A stretch of 64,000 nt of DNA from Xenopus tropicalis (lineage: Eukaryota > Chordata > Amphibia > Anura > Pipidae): positions 43,463,142 to 43,527,141 of the forward strand of contig NC_030677.2 of the NCBI RefSeq assembly GCF_000004195.4, in the 5' to 3' direction. Position 1 is the stretch's first letter; the number at the start of each line of letters is the position of its first letter. The notes under the pieces were generated by a model. It was given only the letters and a program-made list of their open reading frames with translations. It had not been told where the DNA came from and made no database searches. Below, in pieces: positions 33,693 to 44,337 of the stretch. Made by a program: the position numbers and the translations under genes.

Positions 33693-33922
33693 TAACTTTG
33701 TCCCTTCACAATTTAGGGGGATGATCACTATTTTTTATGTATACAAGTAAATCTTACCCATAGTAAAGGTGGGTCCGGGTGCTCATGCCCCAGACCTTTC
33801 AGCTTAGGGAGCCATTATGGGAAAATCAAAAAATGAAGCAGGCAGGCACTCCGGATTATTTTCTGAATAATCCGGAGTGCCTGCCTGCTTCATTTTTTGA
33901 TTTTCCCATAACTTTGTCCCTT
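33693..33922. repeat. perfect 46-bp palindrome bounded by 14-bp direct repeats
   Basis: Arms at 33815-33860 and 33866-33911 are exact reverse complements separated by 5 bases ('ttctg'). The word 'taactttgtccctt' occurs at 33693-33706 and at 33909-33922, overlapping the last bases of the right arm. About 108 bases of unpaired sequence lie between the first direct repeat and the palindrome. The layout parallels 30770-31079. The perfect arms suggest recent origin or gene conversion between arms. Confidence 0.75.
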
Positions 33923-33995
33923 GTCAGTTAATCTGAATATAGACAAATGAAGCAGAACATTGCAGGAGCTACCAAATGTTTCTCCAAAATAATGC

Positions 33996-34331
33996 TTAAA
34001 GTTAAACTGATACTAAAAAACTACTCTTCAAAATATTAATGTTCATTAAACGTTACTTACTGGTCATGTTGTTCACTTTTTGCTGATAGGGCTGCTTTTG
34101 TAAGTAATTGTTACTTGTTCCTAAACCTGACTGTCCCTTCTCAGCCTGTCAGTTATAGCTTCTAATGATAAAAGACTCCTGCTGTTCTAATATGGTAGCC
34201 TCCTCATAGAGGAACATAGGGGATTTGATATTTACTGTAAATGTATTGGGCAAATACTTTTAAGGCATAAATATAAATAGCATGTTATGATATCAAAAAA
34301 TGTTTAATTTCTGGTATCAGTATCTCTTTAA
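33996..34331. mobile_element. T2-like MITE
   Basis: Begins TTAAAGTTAAACTGATACTA and ends 'tggtatcagtatctctttaa', inverted repeats bounded by TTAA. The interior matches 29854-30190 and 52581-52900. 336 bp. Confidence 0.75.
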
Positions 34332-35634
34332 GGATAATTAATATTGCTATAATATTGATAAAGTGGTACCCCATTTGCATACTCGAAAATTCAGTACAAT
34401 AATTGGGTACTGGTGTATGAGAGAGAGTCCCAAATCAGTCTGGGAGAGGCATAACAGAAATTGCAGAGGGTTTGGCAGATTTGGGGGAATGTATCATGCA
34501 TCGGTGAAACTAGAATGATTGGGTTGCATCAGTGCATATGCCTGACTAACTCAAAAACTCAAATTTCAGACACAGAAAATAAATATTAAAAAAAATCAGT
34601 ATTGGTAACAATTCTTTCCCTAGTCACCAGACTATTACTAAGAGCATATGAACCTTTGTTGTGCCATTCATACGTGACAAAAAGCAAAAGGTCCTTGGTG
34701 TATTGCTTTGGGACCAAAGGAAACTTGGGACCAGGTTGAAATAAATTCAAAAACTTTATTTTATGGTTTATCATGGTTTTATCCTTGCATCTGGCTCTAT
34801 GGGAAATTCTGTAACTGAATAAGGAGAAAAGCCTTCAAACTGAATCTGGCCCTTTTTACAGAGCCCACTTGCTGTCTGACAAAGATACAGTTTCTAGCAG
34901 TGACCACGAGATACGTCTGTGCCTATTTGTAGTAGCATTCCAAAACAAAATAATGGTTAATGAACCATCAACAACAATTCAATATTATAGCAATTCTCAA
35001 TATATTGAGTTAACCAGATCAATAGTCATAAATCCACAACCAGGCACATAAAGGAACCATAGACTTTATTTCAGGAACACGTAAAGAACAAGAAAGCCTA
35101 ACGCATTCAGTGCCTTAAGGTACTAAATGATAAAACCTACTGAATTGATGACATTGGGGTGAATGTAATAAAAAAACTGTACACAAATATAAATACAAAT
35201 TCACATTTTGCAATGTAATATTTGTCATTAGACTGTTATTGCATTGCAAATTTTAATTATTGTGAATGTTTAAGAGGTGCTTAAAGATGGCATAATTGTT
35301 AGAACAAAAATAATGACTTTTTCATTAATAAGTTTAATTACATTTATTATAAGCCCAATTTTCTTTTTTTTAATATTACAGTTTTTGTTTTCCTGTTGTG
35401 GACTATGGGTGGTTTTCTCTTACAAAATCATCAAGTTTAAATAAAATTACTTATTTTAAAACTCTTGTGGAATTGTTTCCATTGTGGTAAAATGCTGGTT
35501 AAAACTCAAAATCCAATGAATTCCAGATATAGGCCAAGAATTAATTTGATGAGAAAAGCTGATCTCCTGCTTCAGCTCCATAATTCCCCCAAAAAATGTC
35601 AGTTGAGTCAATGTTTATCACCTGAAAACTCTAT
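34332..35634. other. unassigned DNA with a short dispersed-repeat fragment
   Basis: Around 34796-34855 the words 'tctatgggaaattct' and 'aaggagaaaag' followed by 'ctggccct' resemble the repeat at 35635-35775. The rest is AT-rich and unassigned. Confidence 0.4.
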
Positions 35635-35775
35635 TAAAGTCTATGGGAAAAAATGAAGCTGAATTAGGAGAAAAATTTTCTTCTCAACACCCCAACAATC
35701 TCACCCATGCGTTTTCAGGTATTGAACCATAAAATAACCTTTTCTCATGGAATAAAATCTGGCCCATAGTGTACA
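35635..35775. repeat. dispersed repeat, related to 26535-26665
   Basis: Same ordered words as 26535-26665. The repeat may extend left to about 35480, where the phrase 'gctgatctcctgcttcagct' is partly inverse to 'agctgaattaggag'. Class unknown. Confidence 0.45.
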
Positions 35776-37456
35776 TACATTCAGTATAATGTTTTTCAGC
35801 CTCAAGACCATTTGTGAATTGTAAAAGTCAGTGCCTACGGCTTGTCGTATAGAGAAAAATGAAGTTACTTCCATATCTAAGAGAAGTGATGAATCTATGG
35901 CTTCAAACTGCTATATAAGCCTTCCCACATTTTTTTATGATGATTTTACCAATGGGGGGTTCAAGAGTCTATAGAGGATATCTCATTATACAGAGATAAA
36001 ATTGCCACTGAAACCAGAAGCTATTTTGAGAAAGCAGCATGTGTCTTTGCCCAGAAATGTACATAGTTCATATGAATCAATAAAAAGAAAATATCTTTGT
36101 TCCTTTAATGGTAAATGACCCCTGCGGTGCCTAAGATGTGCTGCACATGTTTAAAGCAATACCCCATGATTACATCTTTTTTTTTTAATTGAATTAGCTG
36201 GTCTCACTAAGCTGGAATTAATTAATATACAAATGATGGGAAGTAATTACCATCTGATTTCTGCAATAAAGATGACTTGATTATACTGTATCATGTAGTC
36301 TAGAACAAAATAAAGGCTAGGAACTCTTATAACATGGACCGGGCCCTGCCGAATTTCTATATTTTATTAACTGCTAAAAAATGCAAATGGGTATTTTCAG
36401 CTTCATTGCAGAAACATCTGTATTACAAGTGGCTAAAAGGTTAGGCGTTAAGTGGCCGGAAGTAACGTATTACTAACACAATGTTTCATTGAGAAATCAC
36501 TCAGTAATGGCTTCAGTGAAACCAGACAAAGATGCTGTTAGAGAGATTGTTTGTGATACTGACAACTGTGATATTTTCCTTTTTTTATGTAAAATATGAA
36601 GCAGGTCATGTAAAAAAAACCCATAGGAAGGATGTACAATTCTGCTGCAGGCACATAAAGAGTCTCAGTTGACCACTGTTTCATGCACGAAGGCAGAGGC
36701 AATGTATTGTGCTAAAACTGACCCAAATGTTGCATTTGTTGATTTTATTCATTATTTCAGGGAGAGTATACATCCATTTTAAATCCATTTTCGTCTTCTA
36801 TCACCTTCCAGTCATCCATCCATGCCCCCAGGATTGTATATTTATCATCAATATTAATGACACAGTGATATTATTGTATGCACTGTATTACTGATTATTC
36901 ACCCACTTTTCATGCTTTAATAAACAAAATCCATATTCCTCTCCACGGAATTACAGAGAAATTAAATGTACTATTAGTTTGAATCCCATTAACCATTTCT
37001 TGTTCATTTATTAGATCCCATTAAAAACCACAGTTAATCCAGTTATAATGCAGACAGGATCTGCCAGACAGTCAGGTCTCAAGTGAATAAGCCCAATATC
37101 GAAAGCATGTGAGATCTCACCCTTTGCTAGCAGCATCTGTCCAATCCCACTTCCTCTGTGTAATTAGAACTGATTAATGCTGTCCTGCACATAATGGAGT
37201 GCACTTGCCAAATGTGCCTGAGCTTTCCTAGAATACTAACCAAATACACTAACAGCTGATAAATAAAATAACCCTACATATGGCATTGCCTTGCTCCCTG
37301 TAAAGAAATCCCATGGAAATAATATCTTTTGTAGAAATGCCATTTCATACAATGTCGTAAGTAGAAATGTGGTGAAACTTTGCCAGTGCAATCTCAGTTT
37401 TGGTGCCTTAGGTAATACAGCTTTTACATAATGTGTTCAAGGTCACATGCCCAGTA
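35776..37456. other. unassigned non-coding DNA
   Basis: A long stretch with no transposon termini recognised, relatively free of repeats compared with its flanks. No coding exon supported. Confidence 0.4.
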
Positions 37457-37500
37457 AATTAAAGGGATACTGCTATCATTTTGGGAAAATGTGTGTTTTT
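37457..37500. repeat. T2-like MITE left end only
   Basis: TTAAAGGGATACTGCTATCA matches the terminal pattern of T2-like MITEs (compare 7105). No inverse right end was found downstream, so it is truncated or its end is lost. Confidence 0.45.
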
Positions 37501-38390
37501 TTTTTATTAAGATGGACGAATAGCTTGCCATATTACCCCATAAGGCCTTTCCAATTTCTGCATTTTATAAGTGAGTGCAGTTGATCCAACACCGAGGGGC
37601 ATATTTTTATCATTCCTAGGTCAGGTTTGGGTGATACAGTGTAAAAGAAAATTTTGTAATTCACTTGAATTTTCTTGTTTTTTTCAAAAGCAAGCTTGTC
37701 TTCCAAGACTGTGTTTTTTTAAAACATAAAAAGCTTGCCACCTAAAACCGGACAGGCTTTTTATTTCTTTTACAAAATACTATTGTAAAATAAAATGTTA
37801 TCACTTGTACCTGACCTACAAATGATAATATATCAGCCCCATAAAGTTGAATACACACAGAACTCTTCCCTGACTTGTATTGATGTTTTAGTTGTGTATT
37901 CTCCAGTGCAATAAGGTGAGTATCTACACATATTTTTACACAACTCGCCCAGACTCACTCAATTAGAATTCACACTGCAACACAGCAAGTCGCAAGCAGC
38001 TAGAAAAAAATCTCAGTTGTGTACAAGACCTTGAGAATACATACATCTAGTGCAGGGTCAAGTCAGCTGAACTCGAGTAATATTAGTTCTGCTCAACAAA
38101 GTTGCCAGCTTTAAGGAAATCTAAAGCTTAACAAGTAGGCTATAAATGTTGTACATTATAATTTGGGCTTCTGTACCAGCCCAAGGCAACTACAGCCCTT
38201 TTGCAGGGAAGATCTGTGCCCCCCAAAGATGCCCCCAGTAGCCCCCCATCTTCTTTTCTGCTGATTCACTGCACATGCTCTGTGCTGCTTTCAATTACCT
38301 GAGCTTAGGGCCCCACTCATAAACCTCATTTTCTGCTTCTTAACTGCTGCTCAGAGCACAATGAGGGGGACATTTACTTTTATACAACCG
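37501..38390. other. unassigned DNA, partly repeat-like
   Basis: 37600-37830 contains words in both orientations such as 'aggtcaggtttgg' and 'tgtacctgacctac', with 'aagcttg' repeated, suggesting a decayed inverted-repeat element. 38170-38340 resembles a common frog repeat, without clear ends. Confidence 0.35.
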
Positions 38391-39003
38391 GATGTTGCAA
38401 CTTTCCAGGGGCCCCAGTACTGAGCAAGGAATGGGTCGAGGGGAGGGGGCCATGACAGGGTGAGGAAAAGCCCGGGAAAAGGTTTACTGGTGTAGGGGAG
38501 GGAGAAAGGCAGGAGTAACCTGATTGGCCAGGGAAGCGGGGGATAGCTGTGAATGGGGGATGGTCTGAGGGGGAAGGCATCAGTTTACCTCAGAAGCTCC
38601 CGCCCTCCCGCCCTGATTAGAAGGGGAGCCTTGAGGAGGGTTGATGGGAGAGCTAGTCGCAGCTAGGATAGGCAGAAGGTTGGGCCTGAGGCTAGGGAGT
38701 TTGGGCCATTGGCCAATGGCCAACGGGGGGTGTGGTGGCCAGATTAAAGGGGATGGCTAACCTCAGGGACCCGAATGTGGCTGGGGGCAGGGATAGCTCC
38801 CACTAAATTGCAGCCTTCAGTGGCTTAGTGTTATTGTGTTAAGTTATTTGACGATGTTAACATGTTACGGTGTTTTATATTATTATAAATAAAGTCATGG
38901 TTTTTCATGGTTGTTAATAAAATGGCTGCGGCCTTTTCACCCAAACAGAGTGTGGAATTTCTAATTGTGGGATGGTTGGGGGTGGTATAGAGAGGGCACA
39001 ACA
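38391..39003 (+). repeat. LTR-like block, copy 2 (probable solo LTR)
   Basis: Possible ends are 'tgttgcaac' and 'gcacaaca' (TG...CA). The right third contains AATAAA twice (38887-38892 and within 'taataaaatggctgcgg') and then a module shared with 12600-12684. GC content is higher than in the flanks. A 5-bp target duplication was not found and there is no coding interior, so this is an inferred LTR supported mainly by the diverged relatives at 12183-12684 and 59600-59690. Confidence 0.45.
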
Positions 39004-39358
39004 TTGACACTGCCACTGTCATGAGATTTACTATGTGACAAAACTGTGACTATTCTGAATACAAAAATACTCCATCTAAAACTTGTCAAGATCATGTAGC
39101 AGTCAATAGCAGCTGTCCCTTTGCTTTCCTGGAAGATCTTTCTATGATGCTGGCTTTTGGGTGACAATTCGAAAAAGTCACGGTTATCGTGCAATCATTT
39201 TTCCTTCACATGCTGTTTTAGTTCGATAGTTTGATAAATGTGAAAATGAGTTTATTTGAATTAAAAAAAATGAAAAAATTAGTTTATCTGCCTCCACACA
39301 TTAGCATGTCCCTGACACTCTTAACAACATTCAAGATGGTGAGCTCCTGAGCACATAA

Positions 39359-39612
39359 GGCTAATGCCACATGAGGCGTAGGGCGTATATTTTTGGCAAG
39401 CGAAAAAGCACTTGCTGAAAATACCGCCCTACGCCTCCTACATGTGCCTGCACCCGAATGAGTGGAATACACTAGGGTGCAGGCACATGTAGACGAAATA
39501 TGCATAAAAACATGAGACTTTGCATTCTTTTGCAGGCACATGTAGGAGGCGTTGGGTGGTATTTTTTCCGCTTGCCGAAAATATCCGCCCTACACCTCAT
39601 CTGGCATTAGAC
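39359..39612. mobile_element. PIF/Harbinger-like MITE, 'ggctaatgcc' family
   Basis: Starts 'ggctaatgccacatgaggcg' and ends 'acacctcatctggcattag', the same termini as 27780-27938 but more diverged. TAA precedes and TTA follows. Internal 'gtgcctgcacccgaatgag' faces 'gggtgcaggcacatgtag'. An additional copy of the 'aggcacatgtagg' word indicates internal rearrangement. Confidence 0.7.
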
Positions 39613-39626
39613 TTACTGGATCATTA

Positions 39627-39965
39627 CAGGTATGGGACCTCTTATCCAGAATGCTAAGGACCTGGGTTTTCTTGATAAGGGTCTCCTAAATTAGATCTCC
39701 ATACCTTAAGTCTACTAAAAAATCATTTAAACATTAATTGAAGCAAATAGAATTATAGAATAGAATTGTTTTGCATCCAATATAGATTAATTATATCTTA
39801 GTTGGGATCAAGTACAAGGTACTGTTTTATTATTACAGAGAAAAAGGAAATCATTTTTAAATATTAGAATTTATTTGATTATAATGGAGTCTATTAAAGA
39901 GGGCCTTTCCATAATTTGGGAACTTTCTGCACAACAGGTTTGCTGAATAATAGATCCCATACCTG
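39627..39965. mobile_element. palindromic MITE, 'caggtatgggacc' family
   Basis: Starts 'caggtatgggacctcttatc' and ends 'atagatcccatacctg', imperfect inverted repeats. The interior shares the 'attaattatatctta' and 'ttgggatcaagtacaaggta' words with its relatives. Target duplication not clear. Confidence 0.7.
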
Positions 39966-40667
39966 CATATAAAACATGGAACATCTATCCACATTCATTT
40001 TTGAGTTTAGTTTTCCTTTAAGACTCTATACAAAGCAGAGCATGAAATAAGTTTGTTCCCTTTAAAGCTGTGTCAAGAAGATACTTGAACATAAATGTCT
40101 GCAAACAAACTCTTTAATATCACTAGAAATTATATTTGAGGAAAGATGTTCTTTTAAGAAGCAAAACACAGCTGAATCCCTTTCGGAAAGTCAATATGGA
40201 GTGAAATGAAAGCTGCCGTTGTGCATTCTATCTTCATTTTATACCTGAAGGAGTATGTTGGTGAATAGACTTCAGCGGAGCTCCTGAAAGCTGTATCACT
40301 GATTGTAAAGCAATCAACTTCCTGTGACCTTGAACAAATGACTTTATCTCTTTGAGAAGCATGGCAGGAAATGTAAGCTTGTCAGGGCATGAATTGTGCC
40401 GAGAAATTCACTTTAGTGTGTTAGATTGCAGTCGTGAAGCACTACTGGGACACAAGAGCTAAATTAAAGCCTTAAAAATGAGCAATGATATTTACTTAAC
40501 CTGTTTTCAGCAGAATTTCTTGGCTACTTTAATTATGTGTAGTCAGAAAGTATCCATCCCTTACTATTCTTATTGCTAAGCTTAGTGTTAATAGACCATG
40601 GGTATCAATTTTACTATTTAAATTAAATTCCCAGCTTTTTATTTAGCAAAAAAAATCTAAATATATA
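39966..40667. other. unassigned non-coding DNA
   Basis: No feature recognised. Confidence 0.4.
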
Positions 40668-40690
40668 TAAATAAATAAATAAATAAATAA

Positions 40691-40740
<50 letters not shown>
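40668..40740. repeat. compound (AAAT)n-(AT)n microsatellite
   Basis: AAAT/ATAA repeats to about 40694 pass directly into alternating AT to 40740. Confidence 0.9.
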
Positions 40741-40743
<3 letters not shown>

Positions 40744-40965
40744 GATTTTTAAAATGATTTCCTTTTTCCTCTGTAATAATAAAACAGTACTTTGTAATTG
40801 ATCCTAAAATATAATTAATCCTTATTGTAGGGGCAATCCTATTGGGTCGATTTAATGTTTAAATGAAATTATTTTTTAGTAGATTTAAGGTATGGAAATG
40901 TAAATTTCAGCAAGACCCCTTACTCAGAAACCCCCAGGTTCCAAGCATTCTGGATAACATACCTT
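40741..40965. repeat. 'caggtatgggacc' MITE, left-truncated
   Basis: Interior and right arm of the family: 'tttaaaatgatttcctttt', 'cctattgggtcgattta', 'gcattctggataac', ending 'atacctt'. The left end is replaced by the AT microsatellite. Confidence 0.6.
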
Positions 40966-41052
40966 TATATATACAATGAAATAATGTATCAACTTATTAT
41001 AAATATAGGCATATTAAAAGTTACCAAACAGTTCCATGACTACATACACCTC

Positions 41053-41076
41053 TATATATATATATATATATATATA
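41053..41076. repeat. (TA)n microsatellite
   Basis: Alternating TA directly next to the retroelement-like segment at 41077-41215. Confidence 0.9.
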
Positions 41077-41215
41077 CTCGGAGGAAGGTACCGCTCACGC
41101 AGGTCTTAGGTTCAATTTTGTAAATTTATTGAAAAGGCAAGGGAACTGACGTTTCGGCTGCAACACCAGCCTTTGTCAACTTTGAACTTTTAGGCGAAAA
41201 TGAATTTGGGGGAAA
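41077..41215 (-). mobile_element. probable retroelement end with hammerhead-like motif
   Basis: On the minus strand 'gttgacaaa' precedes a 5-bp stem (GGCTG/CAGCC) and then GAAACGTC (41147-41180). AATAAA follows about 20 bases later (complement of 41124-41129). This is the same order as at 17044-17106: TGA word, short helix, GAAACG, AATAAA. Together with the flanking TA tract it suggests a Penelope-like terminal repeat fragment. The core departs from CUGANGA, so cleavage activity is doubtful. Confidence 0.35.
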
Positions 41216-41260
41216 TATAATAAAAGTCATAAACGGAAAACAAATGTGTACAGATTAGAA

Positions 41261-42041
41261 CAGTGTTTTTCAACCTTATTTGGGCAAAGGCACACTTGTT
41301 TCATGAAAAAAATCACAAGGCACACCACCATTAGAAAATGTTAAAAAATTTAACTCTGTGCCCAGCAGCAGTGCCCCCCTAGTACACTGGTGCCAAGAGC
41401 AGTGCCCCCCTAGTACATTGGTGCCCAGCAGCAGTGCCCCCCTAGTACATTGGTGCCAAGAGCAGTGCCCCCCTAGTACACTGGTGCCCAGCAGCAGTGC
41501 CCCCTAGTACATTGGTGCCAAGAGCAGTGCCCCCCTAGTACATTGGTGCCCAGCAGCAGTGCCCCCCTAGTACATTGGTGCCAAGAGCAGTGCCCCCCTA
41601 GTACATTGGTGCCCAGCAGCAGTGCCCCCCTAGTACATTGGTGCCAAGAGCAGTGCCCCCCTAGTACATTGGTGCCCAGCAGCAGTGCCCCCCAGTACAT
41701 TGGTGCCAAGAGCCAGCCCCCCTAGTACATTGGTGCCCAGCAGCAGTGCCCCCATAAGTCAGTGTGCCCCGTGGCCCCCCTAATACATTGGTGCCCAGCA
41801 GCATTTTACTCTTCGGCGGTTTCAGCAGCATCTTCCCCTCACGCGCGCCGCCTCTGCAGTTCTGCCTACACGCGACCGCACACAGGCCCTTTTATAACGT
41901 TGCGCCCCGTGCGTACTGACGTCACCCGTACACACGGGGCGCAACCAATGACAGGGCCCGGATTTTTTTTTTAAAGTAAAAATTGCGGCCCTGCCTACGG
42001 CACACCAGGCAACATCTCGGAACAGCGGTTGAAAAACGCTG
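41261..42041. mobile_element. hAT-like element carrying a dimeric minisatellite
   Basis: Starts 'cagtgtttttcaacc' and ends 'ggttgaaaaacgctg', inverted repeats with one mismatch in 15. An internal 'aaggcacacc' / 'ggcacaccagg' motif is typical of Charlie-like elements. The flanks do not show a convincing 8-bp duplication. The middle is a minisatellite (41360-41755). The right part (41820-41960) is CpG-rich. Confidence 0.65.
41360..41755. repeat. minisatellite, 63-bp dimer of 32- and 31-bp units
   Basis: Alternates a unit ending 'gtgcccagcagc' with one ending 'gtgccaagagc', both with 'agtgcccccctagtacattg'. The alternation is regular across about six dimers and becomes irregular after 41690. 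Long open frames on both strands here are produced by the repeat and are not genes. Confidence 0.9.
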
Positions 42042-42894
42042 GGATATACCATGCACTGACGCAAGCTATAAAATTCGCAATCTTCCTTCCACTGGCAGAA
42101 GTGGACACTAATCAGCTTAGGGGTTCGTAGAAGCTATATTAAATTTGCACAAAGAAGAATTTGTTTGCACAAATGTTCACATTGTGAAATTCTTTTCTCT
42201 CACTCCATGTATTACATTCCCCCATTAATCATTATTTTTGGCATATCATGCTTTGTATAGAGTGCGCGCCCCTTAAAATGATGCTTGACACTAGTGTACA
42301 GAGTTTGTTTAGCATCACATATAACAAATGTAGCTGTCTGTCCAGAATTGTTCTGTAAATCAGTGTTAGGGAAGAAACCAATGGCTGGCTATGGACAAAT
42401 CATACATATTTGTTAACTTCCTAAGACAGCCTTAGCAACTGGGTTCAATGAGAATCAATCTTATGGTCACAGAAGATATTACATCAATACTTCAGCTATG
42501 TGCTATATGGAACATTCTTGTGCTGCTTTGTCATTCCTTCCATAAAGAAACATCTACTCAAAGCTTATTTCTGTGTATATGCTGTTTGAGCATTTTCCTT
42601 ATATATTCACATTTAATATTGTATTTTACTTTGCATTGCTTATACTGTGCTATCCTTTAAACTCTATAATGTTCTATTACTGTCAATTGTTTTCCAAACA
42701 GGTACTTTTACTATCAAATATGACCAAGAGGAGGAGAGACATTACATGCAAAAGGTGAAAAACAATGAAGCAGTGATGGCTAATGCTTATAAACAGTTGG
42801 TCACTCATCACCCAGAACTTATTATGAATCTGCTTACTATAGATATGATCATGTGATTCTATATTAATATGTATATTGAAACAAGTTTGATTCA
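42042..42894. other. unassigned non-coding DNA
   Basis: No feature recognised. Confidence 0.4.
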
Positions 42895-43248
42895 CTAAGG
42901 TGCGTTATTTATAGCATGTGTTAAAAATTTTATTGCGTCTTATTTTTCACGTCTTAACGCACGATTCACTAGAAGCTAATTAACGCAGCATGCACAAATT
43001 GTCACCGCGTGCAAAAAAAACCACGCCATATTAGCCATACACGCCATTACTTTCGGAAAACTACTGTTCTGAAAATGACCATTTCCCTGCAAACTGGAGG
43101 CTGCATCACTCTAGGGCCAACACAGACTTGAATAAATAACACTGCAAAGTCCATATTGTGTTGCCAAAAGCTCATGAACTCTACTTTTCTATAATTAGCG
43201 CTTGCCCCAAGTAGGTGTTAATTTTTGCATAGACTAATGCGATATTAA

Positions 43249-43529
43249 GGGGGAGATTTATCAAGACACGAACGCTCGGAGCGTGTTTATGCCGAATTTT
43301 TCATGCCCGCGCGACTTTTTCGGACGCTTGTGCGAAAATTTCGGAAAGGCTTTGCCGCTGTTTACAATCATTTGGTACGAAAATTCTGTGACTTTCGGAT
43401 CACCAATACAATATTATCGTGACTAATAAGATTTTTTTATAAGCATTTTTGTGATATTCAAAAATTTTCGTTTACAATCCGAATTTTTCCCATTCGGGAT
43501 TCGAACTCGTGTTTTGATAAATCTGCCCC
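43249..43529. mobile_element. Harbinger-like MITE, 'gggggagatttatcaa' family
   Basis: Left end 'gggggagatttatcaagaca' and right end 'gttttgataaatctgcccc' are inverted repeats, with TAA before and TTA after. The interior has 'acgaacgctcg' and 'tttcggat' words as in 20881-21943, but no minisatellite unit. 281 bp. Confidence 0.7.
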
Positions 43530-43542
43530 TTAGTGTGTCTAA

Positions 43543-44130
43543 GGGGCCCATTTACTTACTCACGAACCGGCCAAATGCGTCCGATTGCGTTTTTTCGTAA
43601 TGATTGGTATTTGGCGATTTTTTCAGAAAATGATCGCGACTTTTTCGTTGCCATTCCGAATGTTGCTCAAAATCTGGCGATTTTTTCGTAGCGTTAAAAC
43701 TTGCGCGAAAAGTCACGCCTTTTTCGTAGCCATTCCGAAAGTTGCGCAAAATGTTGCGATTTTTTCGTAGCGTTCGGATTCATTCAAGCTTCAGTATGGT
43801 GACTTTTCTTGGGCCAGGTTGGAGCTGCAGGGTGCCATTGAGTCCTATGGGAGGCTTCCAAAATCATGCTAAGTCTGAAAGTTTCGCCCGCCGCTTACGA
43901 GCGCTCAATACGAAACAGTCACGACAAGATACGAGCGAATCGTAATGGCTACGAAAAACTCGCGTTTTTTCGCGAAAATCGTATTGGTAACGAAAAACTC
44001 GCGACAATTTCCGAAAAGTCGTAAGGCGCCGAAAAAATCGCAAAAAATACGAAAAAGTAGCAAAATGTTCGTTTTCCAATCGGAATTTTTCCAATTCGGA
44101 TTCGAATTCGTGTCTTAGTAAATCAGCCCC
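43543..44130. mobile_element. Harbinger-like MITE with one minisatellite seed unit
   Basis: Left end 'ggggcccatttacttactca' and right end 'cttagtaaatcagcccc' are imperfect inverted repeats. The interior is strongly palindromic with many 'tttttcgtagc' and 'cgaaaaa' words. At about 43799-43852 it carries one copy of the 52-bp unit repeated twelve times at 21087-21710. It lies 13 bases from the MITE at 43249-43529. Confidence 0.7.
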
Positions 44131-44337
44131 TCAGTGTTTGTGAATCATGCGTTAGTATTATTTCTGCGCTAATTAACGCAATGCGTTAAAATTAACACAT
44201 TCGGTTGTGCGCTATTTAATGCACGCGATATGCGACTTAATGCATGCGATAATATTTTAGCGAATCACACTTTTTTTGCATCAATTTTAACGCAAAAAAG
44301 CATGCGATAACGCTTAATGCACTTTAGTGAATCATCC

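Larger units (their letters stand above)
42895..44337. mobile_element. MITE of the 28717 family split by two insertions
   Basis: Left end 'tttgattcactaaggtgcg' and right end 'gcactttagtgaatcatcc' match the ends at 28717-29197. The shared unique interior 'tgcaaactggaggctgcatc' is at 43088-43107. The element is interrupted at 43249-43529 and 43543-44130 by related MITEs. Without them it would be near the ~480 bp of the intact copy, allowing for decay. Confidence 0.7.

Noticed and set aside
41473..41725. Repetitive frames on both strands
   Set aside because: Produced by the 63-bp dimeric minisatellite. Both strands are open and no start context or homologous protein is recognised.
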